Numbered from the stretch's first letter, positions 23,601-37,360 are shown. The stretch is DNA of 64,000 bases from Linnemannia schmuckeri (GCA_029449235.1 JANATG010000009.1:2046001-2110000), one strand, 5' to 3'. Notes: generated from the letters alone by a model not told the origin. Numbers and translations: made by a program.

Positions 23601-26600
23601 TAAATAAATCCAGGTCCATGACGCACCACCACCACCACCACCCTTCCTTGCTTGAAGTTCTCCTTCCTCTTCAGCCGAACTGGGAGATAGCTTTTTGAAA
23701 TTCTTTGTTCATACACACACACGAGTTAGTCTGTCGCCCCATTGCTTTCTCCAGTCCGAAGGCAAATTCCATTTTTTTTTTTTTCATCTCACTGCCTAAA
23801 TGCCTCCGACATTTGCGACGTTCACCCTATGAACATTCCCGTGGTCTCGTCGTTCAGTCGTTCACCAAAGTACTACAAAACGGGCTGTAGAACAACACCA
23901 AACAACCTTCTAGACTTCCTCGTACCTCCTCCCACACATGTACCCCACTTGTTATTATCTCTCACTCGCAGGAGAGCAAATGGTTGGTTTGGTTTCTTTG
24001 ATCCTCTTTGTGCATTCCCCCCATCCTCCTTCTGATCCGCTTTTGCGTGTACCTTTTTTATGTCTCTTCTTTCCTTTGCTCTAAAGGGATGTATCTCTGA
24101 CCCACTTTGTTGAAGATATAATAAAAACAATTGACCCACTTTCATTTTTGTTATATTTTTTTCACCTTCTCTTCGATGAGAAGGACGAAGGGTTCAGGAA
24201 TAACTTTGAGTAATGGTTAATGGGAGTGGTCAGATAAATAAAGGAAGACGTAAGACCTTCACCTCATGAATTACGCTATGAACGAGAGGAAAACGACGTA
24301 GAAAAAAAATATAGCGACGAGACAATGGGTGTGTGAAACCCTAACTTTCCCTCCGTCCTCCTCTTCCTCTCGTTTTCTTTTCGTTCACTTTCTTCGTTCG
24401 GGTTAAACGATGGATGGGTTCAGTATTCCCCTCTCCATCCAAATGGAAAAAAGGAAGTGAAGTGGACTGGGGAAGAGTGGATAGGAGAGATATGCGGTTG
24501 AGCTTTTGAGGAGCGTGTATGGATGGCTATGAGCTATCAAAAAAAAAAAGGCCGCTAACTCTGGGGCATAGAAAAATTGAGAGCTCATGTTGACAGGATT
24601 GACCCTCGGTTTATTTTTTCCTTTGGCAGAAAAAAAGGCACACAAAGTAGCCCATTGGATAAAATTCGACGAAGGTTAAGAGAGAGAAAAAAAAAAGGCC
24701 GCCCTATTTGTGTGTCCATTTACGAAAAGTGATGTACTGTACCTCTTCTGATCTATGGCGCGGTTTAGAAAAGAAATCAAAAGGGCAGCAAAATAAAACA
24801 AAGTGAACAGCAAGCGGATATTTGCTTGCTCATGGACAACATGTTTCCCTCTCTCTAAAGGCAAATCCTAACGGCATCCGTTGTTTTCAAATGGGCCGAT
24901 GTAATCGTTTTCTTTTGTTGCTTGAAAAGGATAAATGGCCTCGCTCTTCTATTCGTCCATCGTTCTTTGCTTTTTTGTGTTTTGAGCGGGGAGTTGATTG
25001 AAAATCGTGAACAAAGGGGGAACATAGGGAGTCAAGACAACGAGGTACAAGGGGGAGAGGAGGTAAGGATATAAAAAAGATTTCCTTAAGGATAAACCTG
25101 AGATGAAAAAAGGAGGGCTAAAACGCGAAAAAGAAGGGGGATGAGTTGAAAGGAAAGAGGGAAGGAGGGTAGGAGACAACAAAAGTACGAACGAGCAGAA
25201 AGTGGAAGGCCCAATTGAGGAATTCAGGTATGCTGTCGCTATTGTTGTTTGATGACGATGGTCCTTGTTGAGATGCATTAGGTTCGTTGGAATGGTTTGC
25301 ATGGTTGTTCGGATGGAAGTGCATCAATTGATGCAAGAAAGCACAAACACCTGTCTATCTGGTTGTCCGTCTGTTTGTCTGTCTGTGATCATGTTGCCGC
25401 AAAGGCACCATCATGATGCAAATGCAAACCAAGATGGATGGATCGTGGATGGACTAATGCATGGTGCATGGGCGTAGTATAGCATAACGAGAGGAAGGGC
25501 CAACAACAAACAAGTAAACAAACAAGCAAGCAGAAAGCAGCGAACGAACGAACCAACATACAGCGGACATGCAAACAAGAAAAATTCACAGACAACGGAC
25601 AGCAAAGCAAAGAGATCTGAAGACGAAGAGGAGAAGGAGCACGCCACAATTAGCTGCATCCCCTCCCCTCTATTCATGCACATGCCGTGGAAGCAATATT
25701 CGATGAGTGACCCCGGTCAATTAAAGAAACAACATTCCTCCTAGGAGAGATGGAACTCACTCGGGTGCACAGTACCCAATTGCACATACCTCAACCCCCC
25801 TTACCTTTTGCCTTTGTTTGCCTTTTTGCTGCTCATTCCTCTGCCTTTGTTTGTTTGTTTGATGCTCATTCCTCTCTTTTTTCGCTTTGTTTTGCTCATG
25901 CAAAAAAAAAAAAATCGCCTACAACACCCCTTCTTTCCCTCCCTTTTTTTTCTACCTTTCGTCTTCCCTGCTCTTCTGTCCGTTTTCCCTCCAACTTTTT
26001 TCCTTTACTAATGTCCGAACGGACGGACGAACAACTAACAGACCACAATTATCTGCACCATCGGGCGATTTTTCACACATTTCACGATCCATGCCCTTCC
26101 CTCCCTTCTCTTTCCCTTTTCCTTGATCCAATTACTCACCACGTTGACCCCTAAAAACTTTATCACCCCTGGCGATTCCTGCAAAAAAAAAAAAAAAAAA
26201 ATAAACCTTCATCGCGTTTGACAACCAAACCCCTGCTTGATCCCGCCCTTTTTTTCTCTTTCCTTTGCTTGATTCTCTGTCTTCTCTGCCCCTTCGGCTC
26301 TTAAAGTCACGCATGCCTTGTCTCTGAACTAGCGCACACGCCTCGCCCGAACTTGCAGAGGAAAGGAGCCGTTATTTAGCTGTGTTGTGCTTACTCTCTT
26401 CTGTCTACTGCCTTTTGCCTTCCTGTCTTTCACTGGTCACCTTCTGCCTTCTGCCTTTCTTTTGCTGCAAGGTGTTTGTGGTCACCAGAGAGTTTATGAG
26501 TCTTAAACACCTAAATCCCGTAGCAAAAAAAAAAAAGAGACCAACAACAATGAGAGAAACTTTGAAAGTAGAAAGAAACAGGACCTGCATATGTTTGATC

Positions 26601-26783
26601 GCTGCTGCCTTGCAACCTCAATTGGTACCCCCATTCGTACCATGTTCCTCTGTTCACCCTGTTCTTGAGTCTCGCTTTTGTGTTCTTTTTGTTTCTTGTT
26701 CATCGATCTGGGGTGCTTGCATATCTGGAAGTAATCGTACCTGAACGAGTAATGCTTTGAAAGCGTAACGGTTGCTCTTATTA

Positions 26784-27760
26784 ACACGACACGATCCCCT
26801 CCCATGCCTTGTTTCTTCCTTATTCTTCCTCTCTTCCTCTCTGTCTCTCTTTCTCTGTTCTCAAACACACTATGAGGTATGAAGGGGAAGCAATACCTGT
26901 AATTGATGACATAGACGTCGGAGGAAGGGGAGTGTGGCGTACTAGGAAGGTGTCGAAGGATTGATTGCCCATTTCCATTCGATACGATCCTCCTATCCAT
27001 GCCTTGTTCTTTTTTTCATTGTTTCCTTCCCTCTCACTAGCCTCAAACAGGCCATGAGGGAGGACGAAGCATTACCCGTAATTGCTAACATGATGAGGAA
27101 GGGGAGGTATGGCGGGTGCATCATGAGTATGATGGAGGACTGATTAGCTCATTTAGACTCGACACAACTCCTGCTATGCCTTGCCTGCTTCTCTTCCCTC
27201 CATTTTTTCTCCTCTCTATCTCTCCTCAAACAAGAGGTCCGAGGTACGACGGAGTGGTAATATTCGTATTTGATGGCAATAAACATGATACGACCTAACA
27301 TCGTAGGGCGCGAGTGAGGGACGAGGAGGAGTGTGCTGTGACCTATGAAGATGAATGAAGATGGATATTACCCATGTTCATGCTGATTACTCTACCACAA
27401 CCCCTACCATGCCTTGCTTTTTTCATTGCTTCATTTCTTCTTTCTCTCTCTCCGTTCTCAAATAAAGTCTGTGGTTTATGAAGGAGAGAGAGAGAGATAA
27501 TATCTGTAATTTAAGACCTGGTCATGGTAGGGTAAAGGATAGATGAGAGTGCGGTGTACGGCATGCATTTAGTGAAGATGAGGGAGGATGGATTATCCTC
27601 ATGTTGACTACTTGACGCGACCCCCCCCCCCCCCCCCTGCCTCATGCCTTATTTGATTCCCTCCATTTCACGCTCTATCGATCATCAAATAAAGAGTCCG
27701 GGGTAAGACGGAAACAGAAATAAAATTTGTAATTGCAGACATGTCTGGACAATGGCCATG
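26784..27760. repeat. Five-unit tandem array of about 180-235 bp units
   Basis: The anchor ATGCCTT recurs at 26804, 26999, 27176, 27409 and 27644 (spacing 195, 177, 233 and 235 bp). Around each anchor the order is the same: an ACTCGACACGATCC-like stretch, the anchor, a CT-rich tract, TCAAAyA(A)AG, a GGTAyGACGGA-like stretch, then (T/C)CTGTAATTGATGACATG-like sequence and a GAGGAnGGGnGTG-like purine stretch. Identity between units is partial, so the array is old. Unit 5 contains a run of C residues (27621-27637). Confidence 0.75.
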
Positions 27761-29214
27761 GTATGAGCGAGGAGGAGGGTGGGGTGATTGACTCGTTCCT
27801 AATCGGGGTATACAGATTGCTTAAAGGGTTTACTTCCTCAAACAAAGCAGCAATTTCCTCATTCCCTTTCCTTCCTTCATGCATGGCTACAGTTTTCTTT
27901 GTTGTTTGTTCTTGTTCCCTGATTTTCTTTTCCTTTCATTGAGTTGATCTTGCACTTGTGAAAATAAAAAAAGGGTGTACACGTTTTTGTCCTTGTGTTT
28001 TTTGTCCTTTGTGCAATTACACAAAGAAAAAAAAACGCATAACGGGTTTCGGCATGAGCCAAAATGATGAGCGCAACTAGGCAAAACAACAAAGGCAAAA
28101 ACAACAACATCAAAAAAAGAAACGCACAAAGTAAACATTGCTTCAAAAGAAAAGAGGACGACAAAGAAAAGGAAAAAGAAAGAAAGGAAGAGACTATAGA
28201 GTGGGTCAGGGCCTGAGAGGATGCGCGTGCAACCATTTTTTTTTTTTGGGTGTATGTACACTTTGCGAGCAAAGCAATCCAAAATACTAAATGCAACTTG
28301 TAAATAGGGGGACGAGGGAGGGCGTGTATGCTTGTCTGCAGTACCCCCGATGCCTGCACGATCAAAAAAAAAAAGAGAGAGTGCCAAGTAAAGTAAAGCA
28401 AAGCAAACAAAACAAAGGAAAAAAAATAACCGACAAAACCAACCAACCAAATCCAACCATATCCAAGCCGAGCCCAAGACAGGTAAGGCAAAGCATGCCC
28501 ATACGCCCTTCCGCCTTCTCTCCCTATTTGCAATTGTGAAAAGTAAAATATATAATTGCACATGCAAACTTGTATTCCCCTATTTTCGCCTTGCGACGGG
28601 ACGGCCAGGATTGGATCGGAGCAGACATCACTTGCTGAGCATGGGGCTCTCCTTACCCCTCTCTCTTGCTCCGATTTCTTTTGATTATTTTTTGACGCCC
28701 TATCCGACTTCATATTTTCTTTTGCTTTACGCCCACTTCCTTATCCGAAGACCGGTCGGAATGCCATCAAAAGGAAGAAGGTGGGGTCGACTCCTGAATT
28801 GCGAGTGTGGGGAAGCTGGCATCGTGACCTTTTTTCTCGGTAGGAGCAAGTTCCGGGAAAAGTGGGATGATGCCGTCTCTCGTTTTCGTCTGTGTTCCTA
28901 CCTATTCCTTTCTTTCTTTCCTAGGGTGGAGTCAAAGTCAAGTCCGAGCAATGCGGGGTCAACAGCAGGGGCCAGAGGACAAGGAAAGGGGAAAGGAGTA
29001 GGATGGGGGTGACGTGACTTTCTTGGTCGCGGTTCTGTCTATCTGTCTGTCGTGTCATGTTTGAACCCTTTCTTCCCGTAGGGCCCTTCTTTCTTTTCCT
29101 CCCTTCGTCTCACTTTTATTGTTTTTCACCTGTCGAATATTGGGGTTGGGGGCACATACCACACTGATGAACGACAAGGAAATAGAAAAGAAAGTCATTT
29201 TTGGCTGCATACCG

Positions 29215-29345
29215 CTATGAGGTTTCTCATCTCCCACGACAAACCTTGCTTCTTTTCTGTTAACACCCTCATGCAGAGCTATGTGAATACAGAAAAAAAT
29301 AAGAAATGAAAACCTGTACGAGGAGGTTTCTCATCTCCCACGACC
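29215..29345. repeat. Short tandem duplication (about 107-bp spacing)
   Basis: The 22-bp sequence beginning GAGGTTTCTCATCTCC occurs near 29218 and again near 29325, each time followed by CGAC, a CTTTTTC-type tract and AACAC(A/C)CTC. A second small duplication, ATGTCTGAGGCAAAA, lies at 29617-29631 and 29659-29673, where the second copy runs into a poly(A) tract. Confidence 0.55.
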
Positions 29346-32300
29346 TCCTTTTTCTTTCTATGAACACACTCGTGTCGTGCAAGTAAAGAATATCTTTCCT
29401 CTCCATCTCCACCATTCCTTGAATATGCCATGCATATTGGTCTGTTCCTGAAGGGTGATGATGTCTCGCTTTCTCATTTCCACTTGTCTTGAACATGATC
29501 CCGAATCGCTGGTAACAACTGCAACTTGCATCTTCTCATTTCATTTTAGTTACTATAGTTATGTCTTCGTTATTCTCTCCCCCACCCCACCACTTTCTTT
29601 CCCCACGCATATGAACATGTCTGAGGCAAAACAAGGACACCAGGTCACAGATGGACGGATGTCTGAGGCAAAAAAAAAAAAAAAAAAAAAAAACTAACCT
29701 TGAACGAGACAATATCAACCCGCACGACCATATTTCCTTCCTCATGAAAACAAATGAAAATGTCTCTTTGTCCAATCCCCCAACCCCCCAACCTGTTTCT
29801 TGTTTGACACTTTCAGGAACGGGAAACATCGCCGAGACTTACACAACTTTTTTCATATTTATTTCCGTTTCAAGAGCATACAGTACGTTGCTATGTGTCT
29901 GTCATTTTACCCCACAATCTACCATTCTCGGTCAAAATGCAGGGCGTGTTTTTTTTATGTTGTGTAGTACTTGTCGCAGTTCGTGTTTAGCGAAAGGAGG
30001 ACAGAGAGAAACTGAGAGAGTGTGTGTGTGTGAGTGAGAGAGTGTGTGTAAGAGTGTTCAGAATGCATTCCTGAGTGTCTCTGGTAGGACCCTGCCTCGC
30101 GTTCCTTCGTCCGTCTTAGACACAAACATGGAGCAACTAAGTGAAGAGTCCTAGTAGTAATTTTTTTTTACGCGGATATGAAGCGGTGTTACGTTTGTAG
30201 GAAATTGTGAGACTCAAAACGCGAACGAAGGATACGCTTCCATCCCCTACTATCTTTACTATACTTGAACCCTCCCCATAGCTTACGAAAAACGACAACA
30301 GCGAGAAACCTATAGACTGTAAGGACAAGGATCCCCTTCAGTCAACAACATCAACAACACTTCCTTCTCCCTACCCCGGGCCCTGACTCGGGATCCTTCT
30401 TTTTCTAGTTCCTCTATTTTTGTTTGTTTTTGTTTATTTGTTTCGATTGTTTGTTCGTTGGTGTGTTTTCCTGTTTGCTGGAAAGAAAAAAAATCGGGTT
30501 GGGGAAAGAGGTCAGGGCGGCCATGCGTTTTCTCTTCTTTTTTTTCCTTCCCGTTACTTCTACTCTTTTCCTACAGGTAGGCCATGACAAATAGTGCGTG
30601 CAGGACCCATGGACCATGGACAAAGGGTAGGGTAGGGATAGAGAGGGGATGTGGAAGGGACAGGAACCAATGAAAAATTTCCCTCACTCTGGCACTGCAA
30701 AGGAGGCGCTCTACTCTAATAGCATGGGTAGGATGGTAGGGAAGCGAGGGGATTGAGGTTGAGAAAAGGAAAAAAGCGGAGAAAAAATTAATAGGGAGAG
30801 AGCGAAGGAGGTTCAGCTGCATGAAAAGACCAAACAAAAAAAACTGGAAAGTTGTGAGGATTGGATCAGAACAAAAAACTGTATCGACTTAACAGACCCG
30901 ATCCAGATCGATCTCTCCTCTTCTTTCTTCGATTTCACAAGCTATCAAGAAAAAGGAGGGGGTGGTCAAGAAGGGATGGGAAAGCAGTTGAACAGTTCAT
31001 GGAAAAGGGGTGATTGGGTGAACGGTGTATTCAGGACGGAAAGGGGGAGAACGAGTGGTAACAAACTGGGGTCCAGACGACAACAAGAGAAGGAAGGAAG
31101 GAAGGGAGGAAAAGACGAATCGAGACCCTACTTTTTCATTCCTTCTCGTTGTTCTCCTGAGGCCACTCTGATTCTCCTCCTCTTTCTATGAAAGTCATGA
31201 TTGTTTGGAATCCAACCTGAACGGTAACGACTGAGCTCAGCAAGAATGGAGCAGCAAGCGACTCGTTACCTCGTTACTCGGCGATCTCTTATATATAACT
31301 GTATTTTTGGAGAAAGAAAGAGAGAAAGAAGGGCGAGCGCGAAAAAAAAAGAAAAAAATAGATCAGTAGAAGTAAGTAGGGGCAATTTCGCGATATACTT
31401 TCACGCAAGCATACTATGGGTAATGAGTGCCTTGTATATCCTTGCTCCGTCTACTATCCACTCTCGTTTGCTCCAAAGGAAGAGGTATGCAGAAAGGAGA
31501 CAAAGGAGACAAGAGGAAAGAGGAAAAAGAGCAACAAGTCCGAGAGTGACAACAGAATGAACAAAACCTTCCAATCAACAAATGAAAGTGGCGTGTTCAC
31601 TTCACATCCTCCTTCCCCTCTCCTTTGTTGATCTTTTCTTTTCTTATTCTCTTTTTTTTTTCTTTCATTATGGGATGAGCGTGTCATGGAGAGAGTGGAT
31701 AAGAGGAGACCAAAAAATGCGAGGGATGATAAAGAGAGCAACCAATTAGAAGTATTTTTGCTCTCGGACCTATGCATAAATGCTTGTCCGTTTGGCTGCT
31801 CGCCTCTCCCCTCGATCCCTCCTGTACGCACCCCTTCCTTTCGGATGGTCAATTGTGGAAATGGTCAATTATTTTGAGTTGTCAACAAAAGAAATTCAAA
31901 AAAATTACAAGCGAGGGGGTGAGAGGGAGGACACGAAGGGGGCACAAGGGGGAAAGGCTCTCTTTAATTGCACATTAGGTTAGATGCAGGAATATCGACC
32001 CATTATTGACAAAAATGAAAAGCCTAAGGCCAGTCTTCAGATGAATAGAGCGAAGTGAATGAAAGAAGAGTGAAAAAGAGAGTGAGAGAAATTAACAAGA
32101 TGAAAGAACGAGCAAAGTGTAAAGAAAATAGCCGTTCTTGCAAACGCCAAACGCCAGGACTTGACCGGGATACTCTAAACCGATCCCTCCGACTCTAAAG
32201 AAAATCGATCAAACCCGTGCCGATCCCATGGTCATAAACAATAACAAAGAGCACTTGCAAACCCCATGGTCTATATTACTTCCAGACAATCAGGAACAGC

Positions 32301-32787
32301 CAAGTATCTCATGAGATGGAACCCCTATAATTCTAACGGAACATCTTTTTCTTAATGAGAAGAAAAGTGGGGTCAAAGTAACGAGAGAGCCGACATCTGG
32401 GCGTAATGATTCTTTTAGGATATTGTGGATTGCTAAGTCGCATTCGATAATGAGTTGTTTTACGCTCTCTTTCTTTCTCTCTTTCCGTCTCTTCTTCTCT
32501 TGCATTTGCCGATTTTCCAAGAAAAGTAGACAAAAGGAAAGACAAAACAGGAAAGTAGAGAGAAGAATGGAAGAAGAGAGAAGGTGGAAGCAGAGAGAAG
32601 GTGAAAGAAGAGAGAAGAAGGATAAGAATAACTCGGACCATGTGGGCAAGACAGACAGAAAGAAGGAAGGGAAGGGGAGAGAGGCATAATTACGAGACAA
32701 TACAGCAGCACATGCCAACCGCTGCTGCCTGTTTGTCCTGATGGGATGGGCGCATTATGTTTCTTTTGATTAACCTGTTTGCCACCA

Positions 32788-32818
<31 letters not shown>

Positions 32819-34165
32819 AAAAACAAATGGTATCGGGAAGGTGTGCAATCGGAAGCCGAAAATGAAGACCCTTCATACTGCTCATGGCTGACATGAGAGA
32901 AAAGAAGGGGAGATGAGACATTCGACCGATTGCTTGCTATCTGATTGTTTTTCTTATGCGATGGTGGAAGCAACTAAAAAGGAAATCGTTCGCCGAACTG
33001 AGACCGCATATTTGATCACGTCGCTCTCTATCCCAACGTCCTTTTTTTTTTTTTTTTTTTTTTTTTTCCCTTGTTTTCTTTTTTTACAAGAGACACGGTG
33101 GCATGTGGCAAGGGAAGAATGGGCAAATGGCGGATCGGCTGCTTGGCCGATCTAATATTATACCCTCTTATTGTTCTCTCTTTCTGTTCTCTCTCGGGAG
33201 CTATGTATGTCGATTGTTTGTTCATTGATACCATGGTCTTACTCATCCTGCAGTGCATGTCCTGTTTTTGACGCGTTTTTTCTTTAATGCGTGCATGCGC
33301 TAGCATAGCCTGTGACATTTTCATGTCTCTCTCTATCACCACGGCCTACTTGTCTAGAAAAAGTATAGACGTGTCTGAAAATCAACTACTATTATATTTT
33401 TTCATTTCGTTGACAGTGCGTTGCTTGAATGTGCCTTTCCCCCCCCCTTTCCCTGTCATTCACACGGTCCACTCATTAAATTGTTCACCTCTTAAATCAC
33501 CGCGCTCTCCCGATAACCAATATCTCCATAAATGACCATGCCAAGGCAACAACAAGCAGGGGTAAGAGGAAAAAAACACCCATAACTGCAAATACCGAAT
33601 CCTCGATACTTCCTCTTTTCTCATTTCGTTGCTTGTGGACAGTCCTTACCCTTTCCCAACCCCCTTGTCATTGTCCATCCTGTGAGAAAGAGCATAGACA
33701 TACACCGTGGACCAACCACAGCGCAGCCAAGTCTAAGAGCACTCCTAAAGGGTAAACTGCCTCTTTCCATTTTCATGCGATCGATCTTTGCCTTCCTACT
33801 CGTCGTCTCCTTTTCTCACACCCCTACTACTCCCCTACCCTGCATGTTTTTCATTGGTTTGTCGCCTCTGTCCGCGTTATTTCGTGTTTCATTGATTTTT
33901 GCTTGTTGCTCTCGATTTTCATGAGCCGTCCGTCCCTGAACTTGGAAGGGTTCCCTGTTCCGATCACAGACAGGGACCATTTATCATGCTGGCAATGTGG
34001 GTAAAGTAGGATATGTCCTCCCTTTCTTACTACCACTCTGACCCTGTTCCCAATCGAACCTATCATCGTTATTCAACGTCAACTTCATTTTTTGTTGCAA
34101 AACAAAAGAAAAGATGAGAGGTTTGAACCAGCTTCTTCTAAACACCCTCACAAAACGACGGTGGA

Positions 34166-34209
34166 CTCCCCACCCCCCCTCCCCCCTCCCCCCTCCCTTT
34201 TTTTTTTCT
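34166..34209. repeat. C-run/T-run tract with G-quadruplex potential on the minus strand
   Basis: The + strand has five runs of three to seven or more C residues separated by single bases, followed by a T run. The minus strand therefore has at least four G runs in about 30 nt, which meets the simple G-quadruplex pattern, and the + strand meets the i-motif pattern. Confidence 0.55.
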
Positions 34210-34682
34210 CATAGAGAAGACTAGTTGCTTCAATACTGGGATAGACGCTTAGCTAAATCGAGACTTCTTCCTTCGTCTCCATTTCTCTCACTTCCCTCCA
34301 TTCTCTCTCCGTTCTTTTTAACGTCCTACTTCCGTTCCAACTATTTTTTTCTCCCAACTCTGGCCCCAACTGCTGGACTGGACTGGACTGGGCTAGTCTG
34401 GCTCACAACTCCAGGGTCGCGCGTGTGCCTCTATACTTGCTCTCTAGGAGAAAGAAAAAAAAGGCAACAGAGGACAAGGGGGGCCGGCCCGTTCTAGCCC
34501 AGCCCAGATCAAGAGAAAAACGAGCACATGGGACTTTCTGCATTTTGCTCAAAGTAGGATAGAAGGCGACGAAGAAAAAAAAAAGGGATGAAGGACGTTT
34601 GTATATATGGACCGGATGAACGACCAGAGAACAACGCATTCTTGCTACTCCTTGTAGTTACTTTGCAAATGCAAAATAAACA

Positions 34683-34722
<40 letters not shown>

Positions 34723-37360
34723 AGATGAGCGGAATGTCGACCAAGTGCATTGTTTGCATTTTGCATTGAATTAAAACAAAAGTCTACTGGAGTTGTGTGA
34801 GTGTGCGAAGAGGAAAAAAGACGTGAACGCAAAAAGAAAGTAGGGAGCATAGAGGAGAGGAGAGGAGAGGAGAGATAGGCGCGGCGCAATGACCATGGCT
34901 TGAGTTTTGGGTTAGGGAGGTGTCGACGAGGCATTGTTGCATTTTTCATTTGCAATTAAGCAAACAACCATCCGATGCAGGACTGAACAGTCCAGCAGAT
35001 AGAAAGTGAAAAAGAGAGGGAAAACAAGATTCGTTTGGTTAGTGTAAATAGGTGCTGTAGCCATAACAAACAACGACAAACAAATGCTCCCTCGGTGCCT
35101 TTTCTTTTGTTGTTGTTTCGTCGTAATTCTCTTTTTTTTTTTTTTTTTTTTTTTTTGTTTTTTTTCTTGTTTATTGCTTGGCTCTTCCCGCCTTTCAAGT
35201 TTGACCAGTAACGGATGATAATGACGGGGACGAACGATGAATCTACGCAGCGATTAATTGTTTTCTCATCGCAATCAACCTTACCCTCCTATCCTTCGTT
35301 TGTCTATTCACGCTCAAGAGCAAAACTTTGCATTCCTTTTTTTGTTTATCATTTGTCATTTTCCATCCAGACGTTTTGAACCAATCGATTGGCTATGCAT
35401 ATATCCTGTTCACCGCTCAGCTCAAACTTTCGAAGGAAAAAAAAAGCAGAAAAAGGGGAGCGCAGGGTATCGAAAGGAGGGAAAGGGTAGGACAAGGGGG
35501 TAGTTGAACGTTGATAGTGCTTAGGTTGGGTTTGAGGATTTAGATATGGGATATGAGGCTCTCAGAACTCAACGATGTGGTGATGCAAGGCATGAACGAA
35601 AAAGGCGGCATTTTCAGTTGCCGTCGGCTTCCAAGCCAGCAGCAGTAACAAGAACGGCAACAAAAAGGCAAACTTTCGCTATTTGACGCACGCTACACGG
35701 ATCACGGATCACGGATCGCTCCCCCCCGCGCAATTGACAGGATGGATTGAGTACATGCGACATGCAAAGTGGCATGGTCCACCCCACCCCCTCTCTTATT
35801 GACCGGTAAACTTCCCATTCTTATAACTGCATAATTGAAAGATTGAGAGTGCAAAGTGGGTGAGAGATATGCAAAGGAAGAGAGATGGGAGAGAGAGGAA
35901 AAGGACGAAGAGAGAAGGCAGAGGAGCAAAGGAGCGTCTTTTTCGAGTGACTATGAGAGAGGAAACAAAAGAGTATGCTAAACTGGGCTGGGCTGGGCTG
36001 CTAACTGTGGATAGCTCATTTCCAGTCCTCGAAAATGCATCGCGAGCCAGGCACTGATTTTTTTTATTGCTTGTCGCAAGCGGGATTTTGTTGTTTTTTT
36101 TGACCGAGAGGTCGGTTGGTTGACTCTTCACATACGTTATCGTTGACACTAGGGGGAGCAATTGAGTCAAGTGGTGTGTATGTCTTCAAGGTGTACCTTG
36201 GCAAACAAGTAGAGAGAGATAACGTGAGGTGGTCGCTCGTTAGGGCTTGAGAACTTGGTGCGTGTGCGTGCAATTGATTCATGCAATTGCTTCTGTTGTC
36301 ATCTCTTGATCACAGTTCCTGTGCGTGTGAAAGTGTTAAACGGATTTTTCAACGGGTGAGTGAGGGGATAGAGAAAGAGCGGGAAGAACTCACACACAGG
36401 GCACTAGCGGTACGTACGAGCACCTGTCGGTTCACAGGAGGCTCCAATCACAGGCGATCCGGGGCTGGGATAACGAACAGTGACCAATTTAAGAAAAAAA
36501 AAGCATGAATTTGGCTGACAGATAGGGCATCTCTTTTGTTGCAACAAAGAATGGAAATCGACGATCACCGATTACATGAGCTGAACAAGAGTATCAAGAG
36601 AATTGCAATCTGGTATCAAGGGATGATCTTTCTTTATTGCTTGTTGAGTATATCTGCGGCTGCTGAGTGGAACTACGCTGAATGATGTGTGCGAAGGATA
36701 GGGTGAGGTTGGGAGTAGGTAGTTGAGAGAGAAATGGCAAGCGAGTGGGGAGTTGACCAAGGTGGAGGATATAATGGGTAATGGAGGGAAGAGGAGTGTG
36801 TGTGAGAGAGAGCAGAAATCGCTCATACACCTGACTGGTGAAGTACGGATAATGAAAAGCGAGCAACAACAAAGCGACGATGATGTGCTGTCGATGATGA
36901 TGCTGCTTCTGAACTGGCAGGCCTTTTTAGCTGGGGAGAGAGAGGGGGGAGAATAATAAAATGCTTTGTCAATAAGAAAAAGTGAGGTCGGATGTGCAAT
37001 ATTAGGACTGAATACATAATTGCACATTCAGTTAAATTGAGAGAGCTTGCACTTAGGGATAACTGCTATAATCTTATAATTGAACATTCATTAGAATATG
37101 GTTACTTCATTCAGTCCTCCCGAAACGACTATTCAATTCTCATTCAATTATCTTTAGCATATATATCTAATTGAGTTGGGTATTGTAAAATATATCAAAA
37201 TCTTTTTTTGGTTATTGCTATTATGCCTTCTATTGCTTGCTTGCTTTAAAAAAAAATTGTATGGACTGACAGGCCAGCCAGCAAGCAAGCACTGACATCA
37301 AAATAAAGAGAGGGAAGGAGATACCTGCTATAGCACAAGTCAACTCCTCCATCCAAGTTC

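Larger units (their letters stand above)
11061..37360. other. Large gene-free region (about 26 kb)
   Basis: I looked through all frames and find no frame with a recognisable domain, no convincing chain of exons with splice sites, and no tRNA or rRNA that I can identify. Long open frames here sit in low-complexity pyrimidine or purine tracts and are often open in two overlapping frames, as expected from biased composition. The region holds many poly(A) or poly(T) runs of 20-37 nt (for example 12103-12129, 15357-15393, 29670-29693, 32787-32814, 33042-33067, 34686-34720, 35132-35154), CT or GA tracts, a (CCTCT)n run near 13414-13436, a GACA run near 13723-13740, and tandem arrays listed separately. 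Both neighbouring genes are transcribed away from it. It could carry regulatory DNA or long non-coding transcripts; the sequence alone does not say. Confidence 0.6.

Noticed and set aside
26784..27760. Whether the 200-bp array could be another intron/micro-exon array
   Set aside because: Only some units have a GT at the equivalent place, there is no consistent AG with branch point, and no open frame links the units.
27877..28713. Overlapping minus-strand frames of 278 and 226 codons
   Set aside because: Two frames are open at once over a pyrimidine-rich stretch and the products are Phe/Leu/Ser-rich without domain. This is a composition effect, not a membrane protein that I can support.
28760..29012. 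A + strand frame beginning MPSKGRRWGRLLNCECGEAG
   Set aside because: Short, no splice context and no domain. The second half is a translated pyrimidine tract followed by low-complexity sequence.
33390..33720. Partial similarity between 33399-33480 and 33618-33690 (CATTTCGTTG..., CCTGTCATT...TCCA)
   Set aside because: The similarity is limited to a few short words in CT-rich sequence, so I do not list it as a repeat.
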